From a virus: a DNA stretch of 64,000 nucleotides. Below, one piece after another: positions 18,798 through 27,116 of the stretch. The stretch lies in the IMG/VR virus record IMGVR_UViG_3300010389_000003, positions 39,984-103,983 of that record. One strand, given 5' to 3'. The notes below the pieces were generated by a model. It was given only the letters and a program-made list of their open reading frames with translations. It was not told the origin of the DNA and made no database searches. Position numbers and translations under genes: made by a program. Numbering within the stretch: position 1 is the first letter of the stretch; every line of letters starts with the position of its first letter.

Positions 18798-19261
18798 TGA
18801 AGATCACCCGTAAAGATGAGCAGATGATGGCGCTGTGTCTTGCACAAGCTAAGATTTTCAGAACGTGTTCAAGAAGAGCGGCCGCTGCAATTATTGTTGA
18901 TGAGAGATATCATGTCATTGGCACGGGCTACAATGGGGTTCCATCTGGAATGACCCACTGTATAGATGGCGGCTGCCCTCGGGGTCAGTCTGATGTCAAG
19001 CCCGGTAGCGAGTACGGAAATTGTTTCGCTATCCACGCAGAAGCCAATGCTCTACTGCATAGCGACTATACGGCAAACGGAAAGTACATGTACGTCAGCA
19101 GCGAACCATGCTTTGATTGTGCTAAACTGATAGCGAACAGTACCATAATAGGAATTTACTACCTGCACGATCCCAACTTTGATGCAGAGAAGTCTATGAT
19201 GATACTGCATAAAGCAGGAGTTGAAACGTGCGTGATGGGAGAGGTTGAAAGTGCCAGCTAA
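18797..19261 (+). CDS. Deoxycytidylate (dCMP) deaminase, zinc-dependent
   Basis: It deaminates dCMP to dUMP, feeding ThyX. Zinc and catalytic residues are visible as HAEANAL (His about 80, Glu about 82) and SSEPCFDCAKL (the two zinc cysteines). An N-terminal insert with C and H residues (THCIDGGCPRG) is typical of the second zinc site in phage and eukaryotic dCMP deaminases. I chose ATG 18797; a GTG one codon upstream is possible. A dUTPase was not found in the window. Confidence 0.93.
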   Translation: MKITRKDEQMMALCLAQAKIFRTCSRRAAAAIIVDERYHVIGTGYNGVPSGMTHCIDGGCPRGQSDVKPGSEYGNCFAIHAEANALLHSDYTANGKYMYVSSEPCFDCAKLIANSTIIGIYYLHDPNFDAEKSMMILHKAGVETCVMGEVESAS

Positions 19262-19499
19262 CAAGATGAACTATTTAGTTATATACGAGGGCCATAGTCA
19301 AGTATATGGTGCTGGTAGTGAAAAGATAGCCCTTGCATCACCACCCCCTGAGGGGTATGATCTTGAAGACAAGCACGTCTTGTTCGTGACTTACGAGCCA
19401 GACAACGAAGAGGTTGCGGTCTTTGAGGTACCCAAGGATGAAGTGATGGAAGCAGAGATTGTATATCCGAAAACCATGACAAAGAGAGCAAAGAAATGA
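19251..19499 (+). CDS. Small unrecognised protein (82 aa)
   Basis: GTG 19251 was chosen because GAGAGG lies six bases upstream; TTG 19245 and ATG 19266 are alternatives. Contains a compact alpha/beta-looking sequence (NYLVIYEGHSQVYGAGSEKI, LFVTYEPDNEEVAVFEV) and a basic end. Overlaps both neighbours by a few bases. No family recognised. Confidence 0.6.
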   Translation: MPANKMNYLVIYEGHSQVYGAGSEKIALASPPPEGYDLEDKHVLFVTYEPDNEEVAVFEVPKDEVMEAEIVYPKTMTKRAKK

Positions 19500-19687
19500 G
19501 ATTAGATGTTGGCCCCGGACAGGCGGGGCTGGTCCTGGACAAGAGCTTGCTGGAACACATATGCCTTACCTATACCGTTTTAGGTGATGAACAAAAGGAT
19601 TATGATCTACGCAAGCAATGGCATTCAGTTGCTTCCGAGATAAAATCTTGGCTAGAATGGAATGAGCAGGCCGATGAAGAAGACTGA
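19496..19687 (+). CDS. Small unrecognised protein (63 aa)
   Basis: ATG 19496 overlaps the preceding stop (ATGAG). Acidic, helical C-terminal half (SEIKSWLEWNEQADEED) and a Gly/Leu-rich start (LDVGPGQAGLVLDKSLLEH). It overlaps the next gene by 14 bases. No family recognised; retained because of coupling and coding-like composition. Confidence 0.55.
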   Translation: MRLDVGPGQAGLVLDKSLLEHICLTYTVLGDEQKDYDLRKQWHSVASEIKSWLEWNEQADEED

Positions 19688-19907
19688 GCATCTCGCAATT
19701 GTTGGCTTGTTGGCTCTGATGATCCTCTCCAGAAAGGCAACCGAGAGAAAGCACATCAAGGAAGTTCAGATGATGACGAGATTAGGTGAATTTTTTGATA
19801 AACAGGATCTCACCTATGCGAAAAAAGATTATCTAAACCTGCGCAGCCACTACAGTCCGGAGCAATCATTCAACATGGTGGTCATCAAGGGCGGCGGTGA
19901 AATATGA
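19674..19907 (+). CDS. Small protein with a short N-terminal hydrophobic helix (77 aa)
   Basis: ATG 19674 (MKKTEHLAIVG) was chosen; the hydrophobic stretch LAIVGLLALMIL could be a membrane anchor or signal. A charged helical part follows and the end is VVIKGGGEI. Its stop overlaps the start of the first glycosyltransferase (ATATGATC), placing it at the border of the glycan island. Function unknown. Confidence 0.6.
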   Translation: MKKTEHLAIVGLLALMILSRKATERKHIKEVQMMTRLGEFFDKQDLTYAKKDYLNLRSHYSPEQSFNMVVIKGGGEI

Positions 19908-20677
19908 TCGACCTCTGTGTGGTCAACTACAAGACCCCAAAGCACCTGAATCGCCTACTCGAAACACTCTGCCGCAGAGAGGGCAATTGGAAACTCTATA
20001 TAGCCGATAACGGTGGAGACGAAGAGTCCGCTAGGGTGATTAACAAACATGCCGAGTTTATAGAGCATGCGGTATTCAATGAGAACATAGGATACTCCGC
20101 TGCCTGCAATCAATTGGCTTCTATGGGCGACAGCAAGTATCTCTCTCTGCTCAATGCAGATGTTTGGATGAGACCCGAGCATGTCGAAGCCATCGAGGAG
20201 GTGCTTGAGTCTGATGAATCCATAGCCATATTGGGTCCCAAGCAGATGAACGAAAGAAACGAAATAGTCCATGCTGGAATCATTGGAACCAATACCCATC
20301 CAGCACATAGGGGTTGGCGCGTGGTGGATCACCAAGACACCATGTTCAAGGATCGGATAGACTGTGTAACCGTATCCGGTTCTGCATATTTCGTTCGTAG
20401 AGATGTGTGGGAAAAGCTGGGAGCTGACCCTGAATATAGAGATTTGTTCCCTGATGCCCTTGGCCCCTTTTTGCTTACACCTCATTACTACGAGGAAACC
20501 TTTTGTTCCTATTTTGCAAGACATAGGGGTTATCGCGTTGTCTATGACGGCACCGTCACCATTGGGCATTCATGGCATGCCAGCTCTGATGTTGGTGGTA
20601 GTGCAGATAGAATGTTCACGGTATCCAGAGACATATTCCGCAAGACATGTGAACACCTCAACATAGCAACCGATTGA
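19904..20677 (+). CDS. Glycosyltransferase, GT2 family (rhamnosyltransferase-like)
   Basis: GT-A fold protein of 257 aa that should transfer a sugar from a nucleotide-sugar donor. The N-terminal strand and nucleotide-binding region (DLCVVNYKTPKHLNRLLETL), NENIGYSAACNQL and the metal/donor site in LLNADVW (DxD equivalent) are characteristic. The C-terminal SGSAYFVRRDVWEKLG matches GT2 rhamnosyltransferase-like proteins. First gene of the glycan island; ATG overlaps the previous stop. Acceptor unknown. Confidence 0.88.
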   Translation: MIDLCVVNYKTPKHLNRLLETLCRREGNWKLYIADNGGDEESARVINKHAEFIEHAVFNENIGYSAACNQLASMGDSKYLSLLNADVWMRPEHVEAIEEVLESDESIAILGPKQMNERNEIVHAGIIGTNTHPAHRGWRVVDHQDTMFKDRIDCVTVSGSAYFVRRDVWEKLGADPEYRDLFPDALGPFLLTPHYYEETFCSYFARHRGYRVVYDGTVTIGHSWHASSDVGGSADRMFTVSRDIFRKTCEHLNIATD

Positions 20678-20696
20678 ATTTTTCTGTAAAAAGGCG

Positions 20697-20725
20697 TTGC
20701 AATAGATTGAAGTACCTGATAGATT
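20697..20725 (+). promoter_or_regulatory. Sigma70-like promoter
   Basis: TTGCAA (20697-20702), a 17-bp spacer ending TGA, and TAGATT (20720-20725), giving an extended -10. It lies in the 84-bp gap before the 60-aa gene at 20762. Confidence 0.5.
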
Positions 20726-20761
20726 AATCCACAGCTTACAACCAACAAAAAAGGAAGCATA

Positions 20762-20944
20762 GTGAGCAACAACAAGAACAAGACATGGACAGTTACCTTG
20801 ACCGCAGTAGTCAAGGCCAACACAAAGCGTGAGGCTGAGCTAGCCGTTAGCCGCGCCCGTGTTCCAGAGACAACGGTTGTCAGCCGAGACGTTACCGTTG
20901 AGCAGATTCCAGCTCGTGAAGCCAATAGGTATATGGCCTCCTGA
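20762..20944 (+). CDS. Small unrecognised protein (60 aa)
   Basis: GTG start with AAAAAAGGAAG upstream. The protein looks like a compact beta-alpha-beta domain (KTWTVTLTAVVKANTKREAE, then TTVVSRDVTVEQIP), resembling the DpnD/PcfM-like small proteins later in the window. Flanked by its own promoter candidate and a strong terminator, so it forms a single-gene transcription unit inside the glycan island. Confidence 0.65.
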   Translation: MSNNKNKTWTVTLTAVVKANTKREAELAVSRARVPETTVVSRDVTVEQIPAREANRYMAS

Positions 20945-20967
20945 CCCAAGGTACACTAATAGAGTTC

Positions 20968-20998
20968 AAGGGGAGGGCTTGTCCCTCCCCTTTTTCTT
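20968..20998 (+). terminator. Rho-independent terminator
   Basis: Perfect 10-bp stem AAGGGGAGGG / CCCTCCCCTT (20968-20977 with 20983-20992), loop CTTGT, followed by a T tract. Confidence 0.92.
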
Positions 20999-21007
20999 TG
21001 ATAAAAT
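20999..21007 (+). promoter_or_regulatory. Extended -10 promoter candidate (TGATAAAAT)
   Basis: TG-A-TAAAAT directly follows the terminator and precedes the second glycosyltransferase gene by 27 bases. It resembles the TGATATAAT motif found at 31830, 38559 and 44283. No good -35 box. Confidence 0.5.
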
Positions 21008-21033
21008 AGTGTTGACTCTAGGAGAGAACGGTT

Positions 21034-21735
21034 ATGAAAATAGTCGCCAACATGATTGGTTACAACGAGGCAGATAGATATCTACCCGAAGTGTTAGAAC
21101 ATTTACGGCCCCTGGTTGATGACATTGTTTTTACTGATGACGCCTCAACTGATAACACGCTGGAAGTGGCAGAGGGCTTCGGTGCACACGTGTATGCAAG
21201 CCTCTGGAAAGAGCCCATGTTCAAGATGAACGAAGCTCGCCTTCGTCAGTTCTCTTGGTGGAACTTGGAGAACCACGCATCTGTTGGTGACTGGGTCTTG
21301 GCAATTGATTGTGACGAGAAACTATACGAGACGTTTGACGACATTAAGATGCGTGATCTTATCCAGGAAGAGGACTTCGATGTCATCAACATCAAGTTCG
21401 TACATATGTGGAGTCGTACACACTTTAGGGTAGACAAGCTGTGGGCTCCCACCGACTCTCAAAGACTGTTTAGGTTCAGAGAAAACGCACAATATCGAAA
21501 CAAGAGATTAGCTTGCGGCGCAGAGCCAGCATATGTTATTGAGGCATTGAGACAAAATAGATTCCTCGTGAACAGTGGTCTAGTGATGCAGCATCTGGGG
21601 TATGCCGCCGAAGGAGATAAGGACGTTAAGTACCAAAGATATATGGAGCTTGATAAGGGCCAATATCACAATATCGATCATCTAAATTCCATCATTGACG
21701 AAGAAGTAGAACTAGTGGAGTGGAAGCTTTCCTAA
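21034..21735 (+). CDS. Glycosyltransferase, GT2 family
   Basis: 233-aa GT-A type transferase. VANMIGYNEADRYLPEVLEH is the usual first strand and helix, followed by FTDDASTDNTLEVA and the metal-binding DxD region AIDCDEKL. The first half resembles SunS / RfaG-type small GT2 proteins. Preceded by TAGGAGAGAACGGTT. The stop overlaps the next ATG (CTAATGCC). Donor and acceptor unknown. Confidence 0.88.
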   Translation: MKIVANMIGYNEADRYLPEVLEHLRPLVDDIVFTDDASTDNTLEVAEGFGAHVYASLWKEPMFKMNEARLRQFSWWNLENHASVGDWVLAIDCDEKLYETFDDIKMRDLIQEEDFDVINIKFVHMWSRTHFRVDKLWAPTDSQRLFRFRENAQYRNKRLACGAEPAYVIEALRQNRFLVNSGLVMQHLGYAAEGDKDVKYQRYMELDKGQYHNIDHLNSIIDEEVELVEWKLS

Positions 21736-22418
21736 TGCCAAGAGTAAGTATTATCTTAACCTCATACAACAGACCATATTTCCTAATGCAGTCGATCTGC
21801 TCTGCAATCAATCAGACCAGCAGAGACTTTGAGTTGATTGTGTGTGACGACAATTCGCCAGACCCCTTAGTAGAAGAGATTCTTTCTACTTTTGAAGAAC
21901 ATGATGATCACGTAAAGGTTTATCGCAGTGGGGTAGCGGAAGAGGACAGATATAAGACTGCGCGATACGCGACCATGATCAATCACGCAGTAAGAAACAT
22001 TGCAGAAGGTGACCTCATTACATATCTTACCGATGATGATATCTTCTATCCAGATAGAATCGAGAGAGGCATTGCAGCTTTTGATAACAACCCGTCTTAT
22101 CAGGTTGTTTATTTTAATCAGAATGTTTTAGATCTAGATCTTAGGATATGCGGCCAGCGTGAATTTGGAGACAAGCCCGTCTACAAAGCAGGGGATGCCG
22201 TTGATCATAATTCTGTCATGCATACAAAAGAGTTGTTCGATAGGGTTGATGGTTGGCCTGATATGGAACACCTGTGGGGTGGAGCAGACGCTGGGTTCTT
22301 CAAGGGAATCAATGACAAAGGCATAGCTTTCATGCCAGTCGGCGGCGCACCGGGAGATGGTCATCGGTATCACGAAGAGTCCGTACAATGGAAGCTAGCC
22401 AACGGAGTCTTTGGGTAA
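21735..22418 (+). CDS. Glycosyltransferase, GT2 family
   Basis: 228 aa with a complete GT-A start (VSIILTSYNRPYFLMQSICS), LIVCDDNSPD and the catalytic-metal DxD in YLTDDDIF (about residue 104). The C-terminal part (DGWPDMEHLWGGADAGFF) is where the acceptor base is expected. ATG 21735 overlaps the upstream stop, and TAATGG at the 3' end overlaps the next start, so the transferases are translationally coupled. Confidence 0.9.
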   Translation: MPRVSIILTSYNRPYFLMQSICSAINQTSRDFELIVCDDNSPDPLVEEILSTFEEHDDHVKVYRSGVAEEDRYKTARYATMINHAVRNIAEGDLITYLTDDDIFYPDRIERGIAAFDNNPSYQVVYFNQNVLDLDLRICGQREFGDKPVYKAGDAVDHNSVMHTKELFDRVDGWPDMEHLWGGADAGFFKGINDKGIAFMPVGGAPGDGHRYHEESVQWKLANGVFG

Positions 22419-22948
22419 TGGACATTACAGTTGTAACACCGACGCTGCCACAGAGAAGCCCACTATTGGCAGAAGCTGTGGCTTCGGTTTCCAAACAGAC
22501 CCATCAGGTATCTGGGCATTTGATTGGAGCAGACTATCGGCGTGATGGTCCTGTTGATATGAGAAATCGGCTCATCAATATAGTGGACACAGAATGGACT
22601 GCGTTTCTTGATGATGATGACATACTCTTCCCTAAACACTTTGAGGTTATGCTACCCTACGCAGATAAAGCCGACTTGATCTGGACCTGGTGTGTTTCAG
22701 AGGGTAGGGGCAGCTTTAACCCGAACAGCAGCTTCAATGAGCGTAGACTTAGAGAGGATGGCAATTATATACCCATAACGGTAGCGGTCAGAACAAGCTT
22801 CTTACGTGAAGTTGGTGGGTTCAGAGAACATCCACAGGAAGATTGGGACCTATGGGTACGCCTTCTTGATGCAGGTGCTCGATTTCTTAATGTGCCTGTG
22901 ATAACATGGAACTATAGATTCCTTGGAGAGAATAGGACATTTGGATGA
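22418..22948 (+). CDS. Glycosyltransferase, GT2 family (short)
   Basis: 176 aa; ATG 22418 overlaps the previous stop. Clear GT-A hallmarks: ITVVTPTLPQRSPLLAEAVA, then WTAFLDDDDILFPKHFE with the DxD, and EDWDLWVRLLDAG with the catalytic-base ED. Short but all core elements of the fold are present. Confidence 0.88.
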   Translation: MDITVVTPTLPQRSPLLAEAVASVSKQTHQVSGHLIGADYRRDGPVDMRNRLINIVDTEWTAFLDDDDILFPKHFEVMLPYADKADLIWTWCVSEGRGSFNPNSSFNERRLREDGNYIPITVAVRTSFLREVGGFREHPQEDWDLWVRLLDAGARFLNVPVITWNYRFLGENRTFG

Positions 22949-23646
22949 AAGATTTGACGATTGTTATTCCATTTAGGGCTGCCAGTGAACGTCGCATGCA
23001 GATAATGGATTGGATTTGTAACAGATATAGAATATTGTTTCCCGAATCAAACATTGTTGTCTCGGATTCCGATAAAGATAAGCCCTTTAGTAGGGCTCAG
23101 TCTAGGAACCATGGGGTAGACATGGTTGATACGGAATATCTTTTGTTAGCTGATGCAGACACGATACCGTTTCGTCCCTTCATTGAACTTGGTGTCAAGG
23201 CACTTCAGGAAGGTGCAAACTGGGTAGTGCCTTATGGTACTAGAGGTTTCTATGTCTTGAAGAAACCATTTTCAGATAAGTTGCTATCTGGTCCGCCCGA
23301 TGCATTTGTTACGCCGGATACATTTGAATGGCTACATCAAACCGAATCATGGGGAGGACTTATCTTGATGAGAACAGAATCCTTCTACGAGGTCAATGGT
23401 TATGATGAAAGATTCCAGGGTTGGGGATACGAAGATAACGCTTTCCAGCGTGCGATGGATACGATCATCGGTGAGTTTACTCGCATCGAATCAGGATGGA
23501 GCGCTCACCTGTGGCATGAAGCACCCATGGAAGAGACCTGGGAGCACCCACAAATAAAAGTCAATATTGACAGATTGAGTCATTATGTAGAGGCAGTAGG
23601 CAATCGTGAACAAATGCTTTCTGTAGTAAGCGGAAATAGGATTTGA
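22945..23646 (+). CDS. Glycosyltransferase with galactosyltransferase-type C-terminal region
   Basis: 233-aa GT-A enzyme. LTIVIPFRAASERRMQIM, VSDSDKDKPFSRAQSRNHG and LLADADTIPF form the N-terminal half. The second half has NGYDERFQGWGYEDNAFQRA, the Glyco_transf_7C (beta-1,4-galactosyltransferase-like) pattern in which the W-G-x-E-D motif binds the acceptor. Overlaps the previous gene by four bases. Confidence 0.9.
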   Translation: MKDLTIVIPFRAASERRMQIMDWICNRYRILFPESNIVVSDSDKDKPFSRAQSRNHGVDMVDTEYLLLADADTIPFRPFIELGVKALQEGANWVVPYGTRGFYVLKKPFSDKLLSGPPDAFVTPDTFEWLHQTESWGGLILMRTESFYEVNGYDERFQGWGYEDNAFQRAMDTIIGEFTRIESGWSAHLWHEAPMEETWEHPQIKVNIDRLSHYVEAVGNREQMLSVVSGNRI

Positions 23647-23649
23647 TTG

Positions 23650-24474
23650 ATGGACAAGCTTAAGTTGAACATCATAGGTGACACATTCACCTATAGACAT
23701 AGTGGCAATAAGGGCTTCTCTGTTCACCAGAAAGAAGCAAAGCACCTGGAGTGGACTCAAGATGGCTCCGGGGTTGGCTCTGTTTATGTCGATGTAGCAG
23801 TCCATAGGGGTCAGAATTTCAATTTCGGTGGCCCCAGATATGCCTGGTTGTATGAATCGAAATTTATAGTTCCGGGTCCAACGGCAGATGTCTTGTCTCA
23901 CACTGATTGGTATTTAGATAACTTTGACTTGATCTTCACACACGATCAAGAGATATTAGCTTTGAGCGACAAATGCAAGTTCGTTCCAGCTAATGGGATC
24001 TGGATCGAAGAGCCCAAGATGTATCATAAATCGAAATTGGTTTCAATGATCTCATCCAATAAGCTAATGACGGATGGTCACCGTGAAAGATTGAACTGGG
24101 TTGAAAGACTTAGGTCTCAGCTTGACCTTTATGGTAGAGGGTTTAACTCTATCGACTCGAAAGAGAGTGGACTATGCGACTACATGTTCTCTGTGACAAT
24201 AGAAAACGGATGCTACTCTTCGTATTTCACTGAGAAGATTCTAGACTGCTTTGCTACGGGGACAATACCCATATACTTAGGTAGCCCAGATATAGGCGAT
24301 TTCTTTAATCTGGATGGGATTATACCTTTGACAGATGATTTCAGTATCGACGAATTGACTACAGACCTCTATTACGATAAGCTAGATGCTATAAAAGATA
24401 ATCTAAATCGGGTGATGGATATGGTAATACCGGAAGATTATATGTATAAGCATTACCTGTCCGTGAGACATTAA
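23650..24474 (+). CDS. GT10-like (alpha-1,3-fucosyltransferase fold) glycosyltransferase
   Basis: 274 aa. The C-terminal region VTIENGCYSSYFTEKILDCF followed by GTIPIYLG is the GT10 donor-binding signature (ENS..YxTEK..., GxVPVxxG). The N-terminal half is more divergent. GT10 enzymes use GDP-fucose. A GDP-hexose is plausible here because a GDP-mannose epimerase-like gene lies 5 kb downstream, but the real donor is not known. ATG 23650 was chosen; an adjacent TTG could also serve. Confidence 0.75.
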   Translation: MDKLKLNIIGDTFTYRHSGNKGFSVHQKEAKHLEWTQDGSGVGSVYVDVAVHRGQNFNFGGPRYAWLYESKFIVPGPTADVLSHTDWYLDNFDLIFTHDQEILALSDKCKFVPANGIWIEEPKMYHKSKLVSMISSNKLMTDGHRERLNWVERLRSQLDLYGRGFNSIDSKESGLCDYMFSVTIENGCYSSYFTEKILDCFATGTIPIYLGSPDIGDFFNLDGIIPLTDDFSIDELTTDLYYDKLDAIKDNLNRVMDMVIPEDYMYKHYLSVRH

Positions 24475-24476
24475 TT

Positions 24477-25154
24477 ATGGGAAACATACACCTAGTACAA
24501 ACAGTAGGATTGGGTGATGTGTTTTTTATCCAGAAAATGTGTAATGTATTGTCGGAAAACAACACGGTATACCTGCCAGTGGAAGATAGCACCTGGAGTC
24601 GTGGAGCCAATAGATTGCGTAGCCCTGCTATCATTGCGCCCAAGAGCAATCTTGTAGCAGAAGTTGCAGACGCAGAAAGAATAGATTTGTCATATCAACC
24701 CCAACCTAGGGGTTATGTTGATACTATGACTTCAAAATACGATGGCGTAGGCATTGACTGGAGAGATTGGAGTGATTACTTTCTATACGATCGGGATATA
24801 GAGGCAGAAAAAAGAATAGCAGATCACTATAACGTAGAACCTGGAGACAGATTCATCATATGTAACGAATACTTTTCGTCTGAAGTTCAGGTCAACAGTC
24901 AAGTAAAGAAGGCTTTACCAAAAGAATATGACGGTAAAATTGTGGACCTCGATCCCTATATCCCTGAGACCACCGTTTTTGATTATTGTTGGCTTTTTGA
25001 AAACGCAGAAGAAATTCATACCACAGATACATGTTTCTTATTTATTATAGAAACTTTAAATTTAAATACAGATCGATTAGTGGTTCATTGTAGAAGAAAT
25101 CTTACAAAGGAGACGATCTCACCTTTGTTCACTAAAGTGTGGGAGTGGCATTAG
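24477..25154 (+). CDS. Possible GT-B type (GT9/heptosyltransferase-like) protein
   Basis: 225 aa. The N-terminal NIHLVQTVGLGDVFFIQKMC carries a GLGD motif as in ADP-heptose:LPS heptosyltransferases. The C-terminal NAEEIHTTDTCFLFIIETLN resembles the E-I-x-T-x-D-S donor-site region of that fold. The protein is shorter than typical GT9 enzymes (about 330 aa) and otherwise unrecognised, so the assignment is tentative. Its neighbourhood with HldE-like genes makes heptose transfer a reasonable hypothesis. The coding sequence is visibly more AT-rich than the genes upstream. Confidence 0.5.
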   Translation: MGNIHLVQTVGLGDVFFIQKMCNVLSENNTVYLPVEDSTWSRGANRLRSPAIIAPKSNLVAEVADAERIDLSYQPQPRGYVDTMTSKYDGVGIDWRDWSDYFLYDRDIEAEKRIADHYNVEPGDRFIICNEYFSSEVQVNSQVKKALPKEYDGKIVDLDPYIPETTVFDYCWLFENAEEIHTTDTCFLFIIETLNLNTDRLVVHCRRNLTKETISPLFTKVWEWH

Positions 25155-25155
25155 A

Positions 25156-25647
25156 ATGGAAACAATAGCTTTTGAAGGACAGAATTATCCAGCATTCCAA
25201 GCTAATGGAAACGCCGCGCAGTACATCATGCCTATAGCAAAAGAGTTTTGTTCTGGTTACGGGTATGATATAGGTTGCAATAATGATGAATGGAAAATGC
25301 CAGAAGCAATCCCCATAGACCTAACCTTTGATGACGAATGGGACGCTGCTAATCTTCCTGATGGCAAAGTTGATTACATATTCTCAAGCCATTGTTTAGA
25401 GCACCTGAATAATTGGGTGGAGGCTATAGAATATTGGACCACTAAAATCAAAACGGGTGGTTCTCTTTTCCTCTACTTGCCTAGCTATACTCAAAGATAT
25501 TGGAGACCCTGGAATAATAGAAAGCATAAAAGTATCATGGATCCGCAAGCCATATCCGATCTTATGGTTAACTTAGAATATACAAATATATATCTGAGTG
25601 GTATTGATTTAAATAATTCGTTTTCTATAACAGGAGAGAAGTCTTAA
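25156..25647 (+). CDS. Class I SAM methyltransferase-like protein
   Basis: 163 aa. SAM-binding motif I is visible as YGYDIGCNNDEW, an acidic residue follows in AIPIDLTFDD, and VDYIFSSHCLEHLNNWVEAI matches motif II/III of Methyltransf_11 proteins. It is short for the family and the C-terminal part may be reduced. Expected to methylate a sugar or other small acceptor in this island; the substrate is not deducible. Confidence 0.75.
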   Translation: METIAFEGQNYPAFQANGNAAQYIMPIAKEFCSGYGYDIGCNNDEWKMPEAIPIDLTFDDEWDAANLPDGKVDYIFSSHCLEHLNNWVEAIEYWTTKIKTGGSLFLYLPSYTQRYWRPWNNRKHKSIMDPQAISDLMVNLEYTNIYLSGIDLNNSFSITGEKS

Positions 25648-26237
25648 TGGGAGAGCTTAGTAAGGCTATAAATGTAGCTGATGTTTGTAATCATTACGAT
25701 ATAAAGGCTTTTCTAGAAACGGGAACCGGCGATGGTCTTTCTGTTAAATTTGTTGATGATGTGGTATCAGACATAGAGATACATACGATTGAGTTTGTTC
25801 ATGAAATTTTTGAAGAGACCACCAAAAATCTTATGCATGACCACACAAATATAAACTTCCATTTTGGCAGCTCGAAGGATAGACTCAAAGATATCGTTCC
25901 AAACCTTAATGGGAATGTACTTTTTTGGCTTGATGCACATTTCCCCGGGGCAGACTATGGATTAGCGGGATACGGTGACTACAAAGATGACTCTCTCCGA
26001 ATACCCTTAGAGATAGAGCTATCTACCATTTGTGAATTACGCGATGTATCGAATGATGTATTCGTCATGGACGATTTAAGAATCTATGAAGACGGACCAT
26101 TTCAAAGCGGCAATTGGGGAGACAGAAACCATCTTGGTGGAGTTGGTATAGATTTCGTTTATGACCTTTTGGGTGATACACATCGCATAGAAAAGTCTTA
26201 TGTGCAGCAAGGGTTCATTATAGGGTGGCCCATATAG
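25647..26237 (+). CDS. Class I SAM methyltransferase-like protein
   Basis: 196 aa. KAFLETGTGDGLSVKF is a good SAM-binding motif I, and VLFWLDAHFPGADYG resembles a conserved stretch of methyltransferases found in glycan gene clusters. ATG 25647 overlaps the previous stop (TTAATGGG). The two methyltransferase-like genes are adjacent and probably act on the same glycan. Confidence 0.72.
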   Translation: MGELSKAINVADVCNHYDIKAFLETGTGDGLSVKFVDDVVSDIEIHTIEFVHEIFEETTKNLMHDHTNINFHFGSSKDRLKDIVPNLNGNVLFWLDAHFPGADYGLAGYGDYKDDSLRIPLEIELSTICELRDVSNDVFVMDDLRIYEDGPFQSGNWGDRNHLGGVGIDFVYDLLGDTHRIEKSYVQQGFIIGWPI

Positions 26238-27116
26238 ATGAAAGTCTTAAACTTTGTTAGACCAGAAAATGGATTAATTCATGATCCAATATACTATTTG
26301 GGTTTTGAAAACTTTGAAGAAGATGGTAGAGATTGCTACTTCTTTATGGCAGATCTTTACGATGAATTAGCGTAAGGCAAATATGAAGACAAAGAAAAGG
26401 TCGCCCTTACATTAGAAGAGCCGAACTTTTATATGCCTGGATTGCATATGAGTATGTACGACCACGCTGATACAATCCTTACCCTGTGTCCATACACATC
26501 GGCGCTGCACGACAAAAGTACTTTGGTTTTCTTTCCATTTAATGAAGCACTTATCCCTCAAAGGGGAAACAAGCATATTGACATAGCCTATTTCGGATCA
26601 CCAATGCCATCCAAAGTTGTGCAGTGGGATAAATATATGAGCATTCTGGCACAATATAACTATCGTTATGGTCACTATAATGCTGGTAACATGCGTGGTT
26701 GCACCTATATGGATAAAATAATCACCCTCAGCGAGACCAAGCTTGCACTGGTACATGGTCTTTGTAATGTGCAGCAGCGATTCGTTCCACAGTATAAGGC
26801 TTCTCTTGGGGCCGCAGAGAATAAGGCCTTTGATCGCATTGATGAAGGGTACCTTCCGCAAATAAAGTCTAGGATGTTTGAGGCTGCTTTTACGAAAGCC
26901 GTGATGCTATGTCAGCATGATCCCTTCAATCCAATAGAAAACTTCTTTGAGCCAGATGAGGAATTCGTATATTTTTATAACGCAGAAGATTTAAGTGATA
27001 AGATAAAAGAACTACTTGATAACGATAGCCTAAGAGAGCAAATAGCAGAGAGAGCATATGAGCGCGCAATCAATAACTATACAACAAGACATTTCGTCAA
27101 CAATTTCCTACTATGA
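26238..27116 (+). pseudogene. Glycosyltransferase-like gene interrupted by an in-frame TAA
   Basis: ATG 26238 follows the preceding stop directly and opens a frame of 45 codons that ends at TAA 26373-26375. The same frame then continues without any further stop to 27116, with coding character throughout (GKYEDKEKVALTLEEPNFY just after the TAA). The C-terminal part (MFEAAFTKAVMLC, then FYNAEDLSDKIKELLDN and ERAYERAINNYTTRHF) resembles the donor-binding half of GT4/CgeB-like transferases. Either a single nonsense mutation or base error broke the gene, or the stop is read through, or translation restarts at ATG 26433. Without the TAA it would encode about 292 residues. Confidence 0.75.

Noticed and set aside
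19955-20569. Long antisense open frame (204 codons) over the first glycosyltransferase
   Set aside because: Shadow of a well-supported gene; no start signal and no recognisable protein.
26373-26375. Programmed stop-codon readthrough or selenocysteine/pyrrolysine-type recoding
   Set aside because: The codon is TAA, which is not used for those amino acids, and no recoding structure was recognised; a nonsense mutation or sequencing error is simpler.
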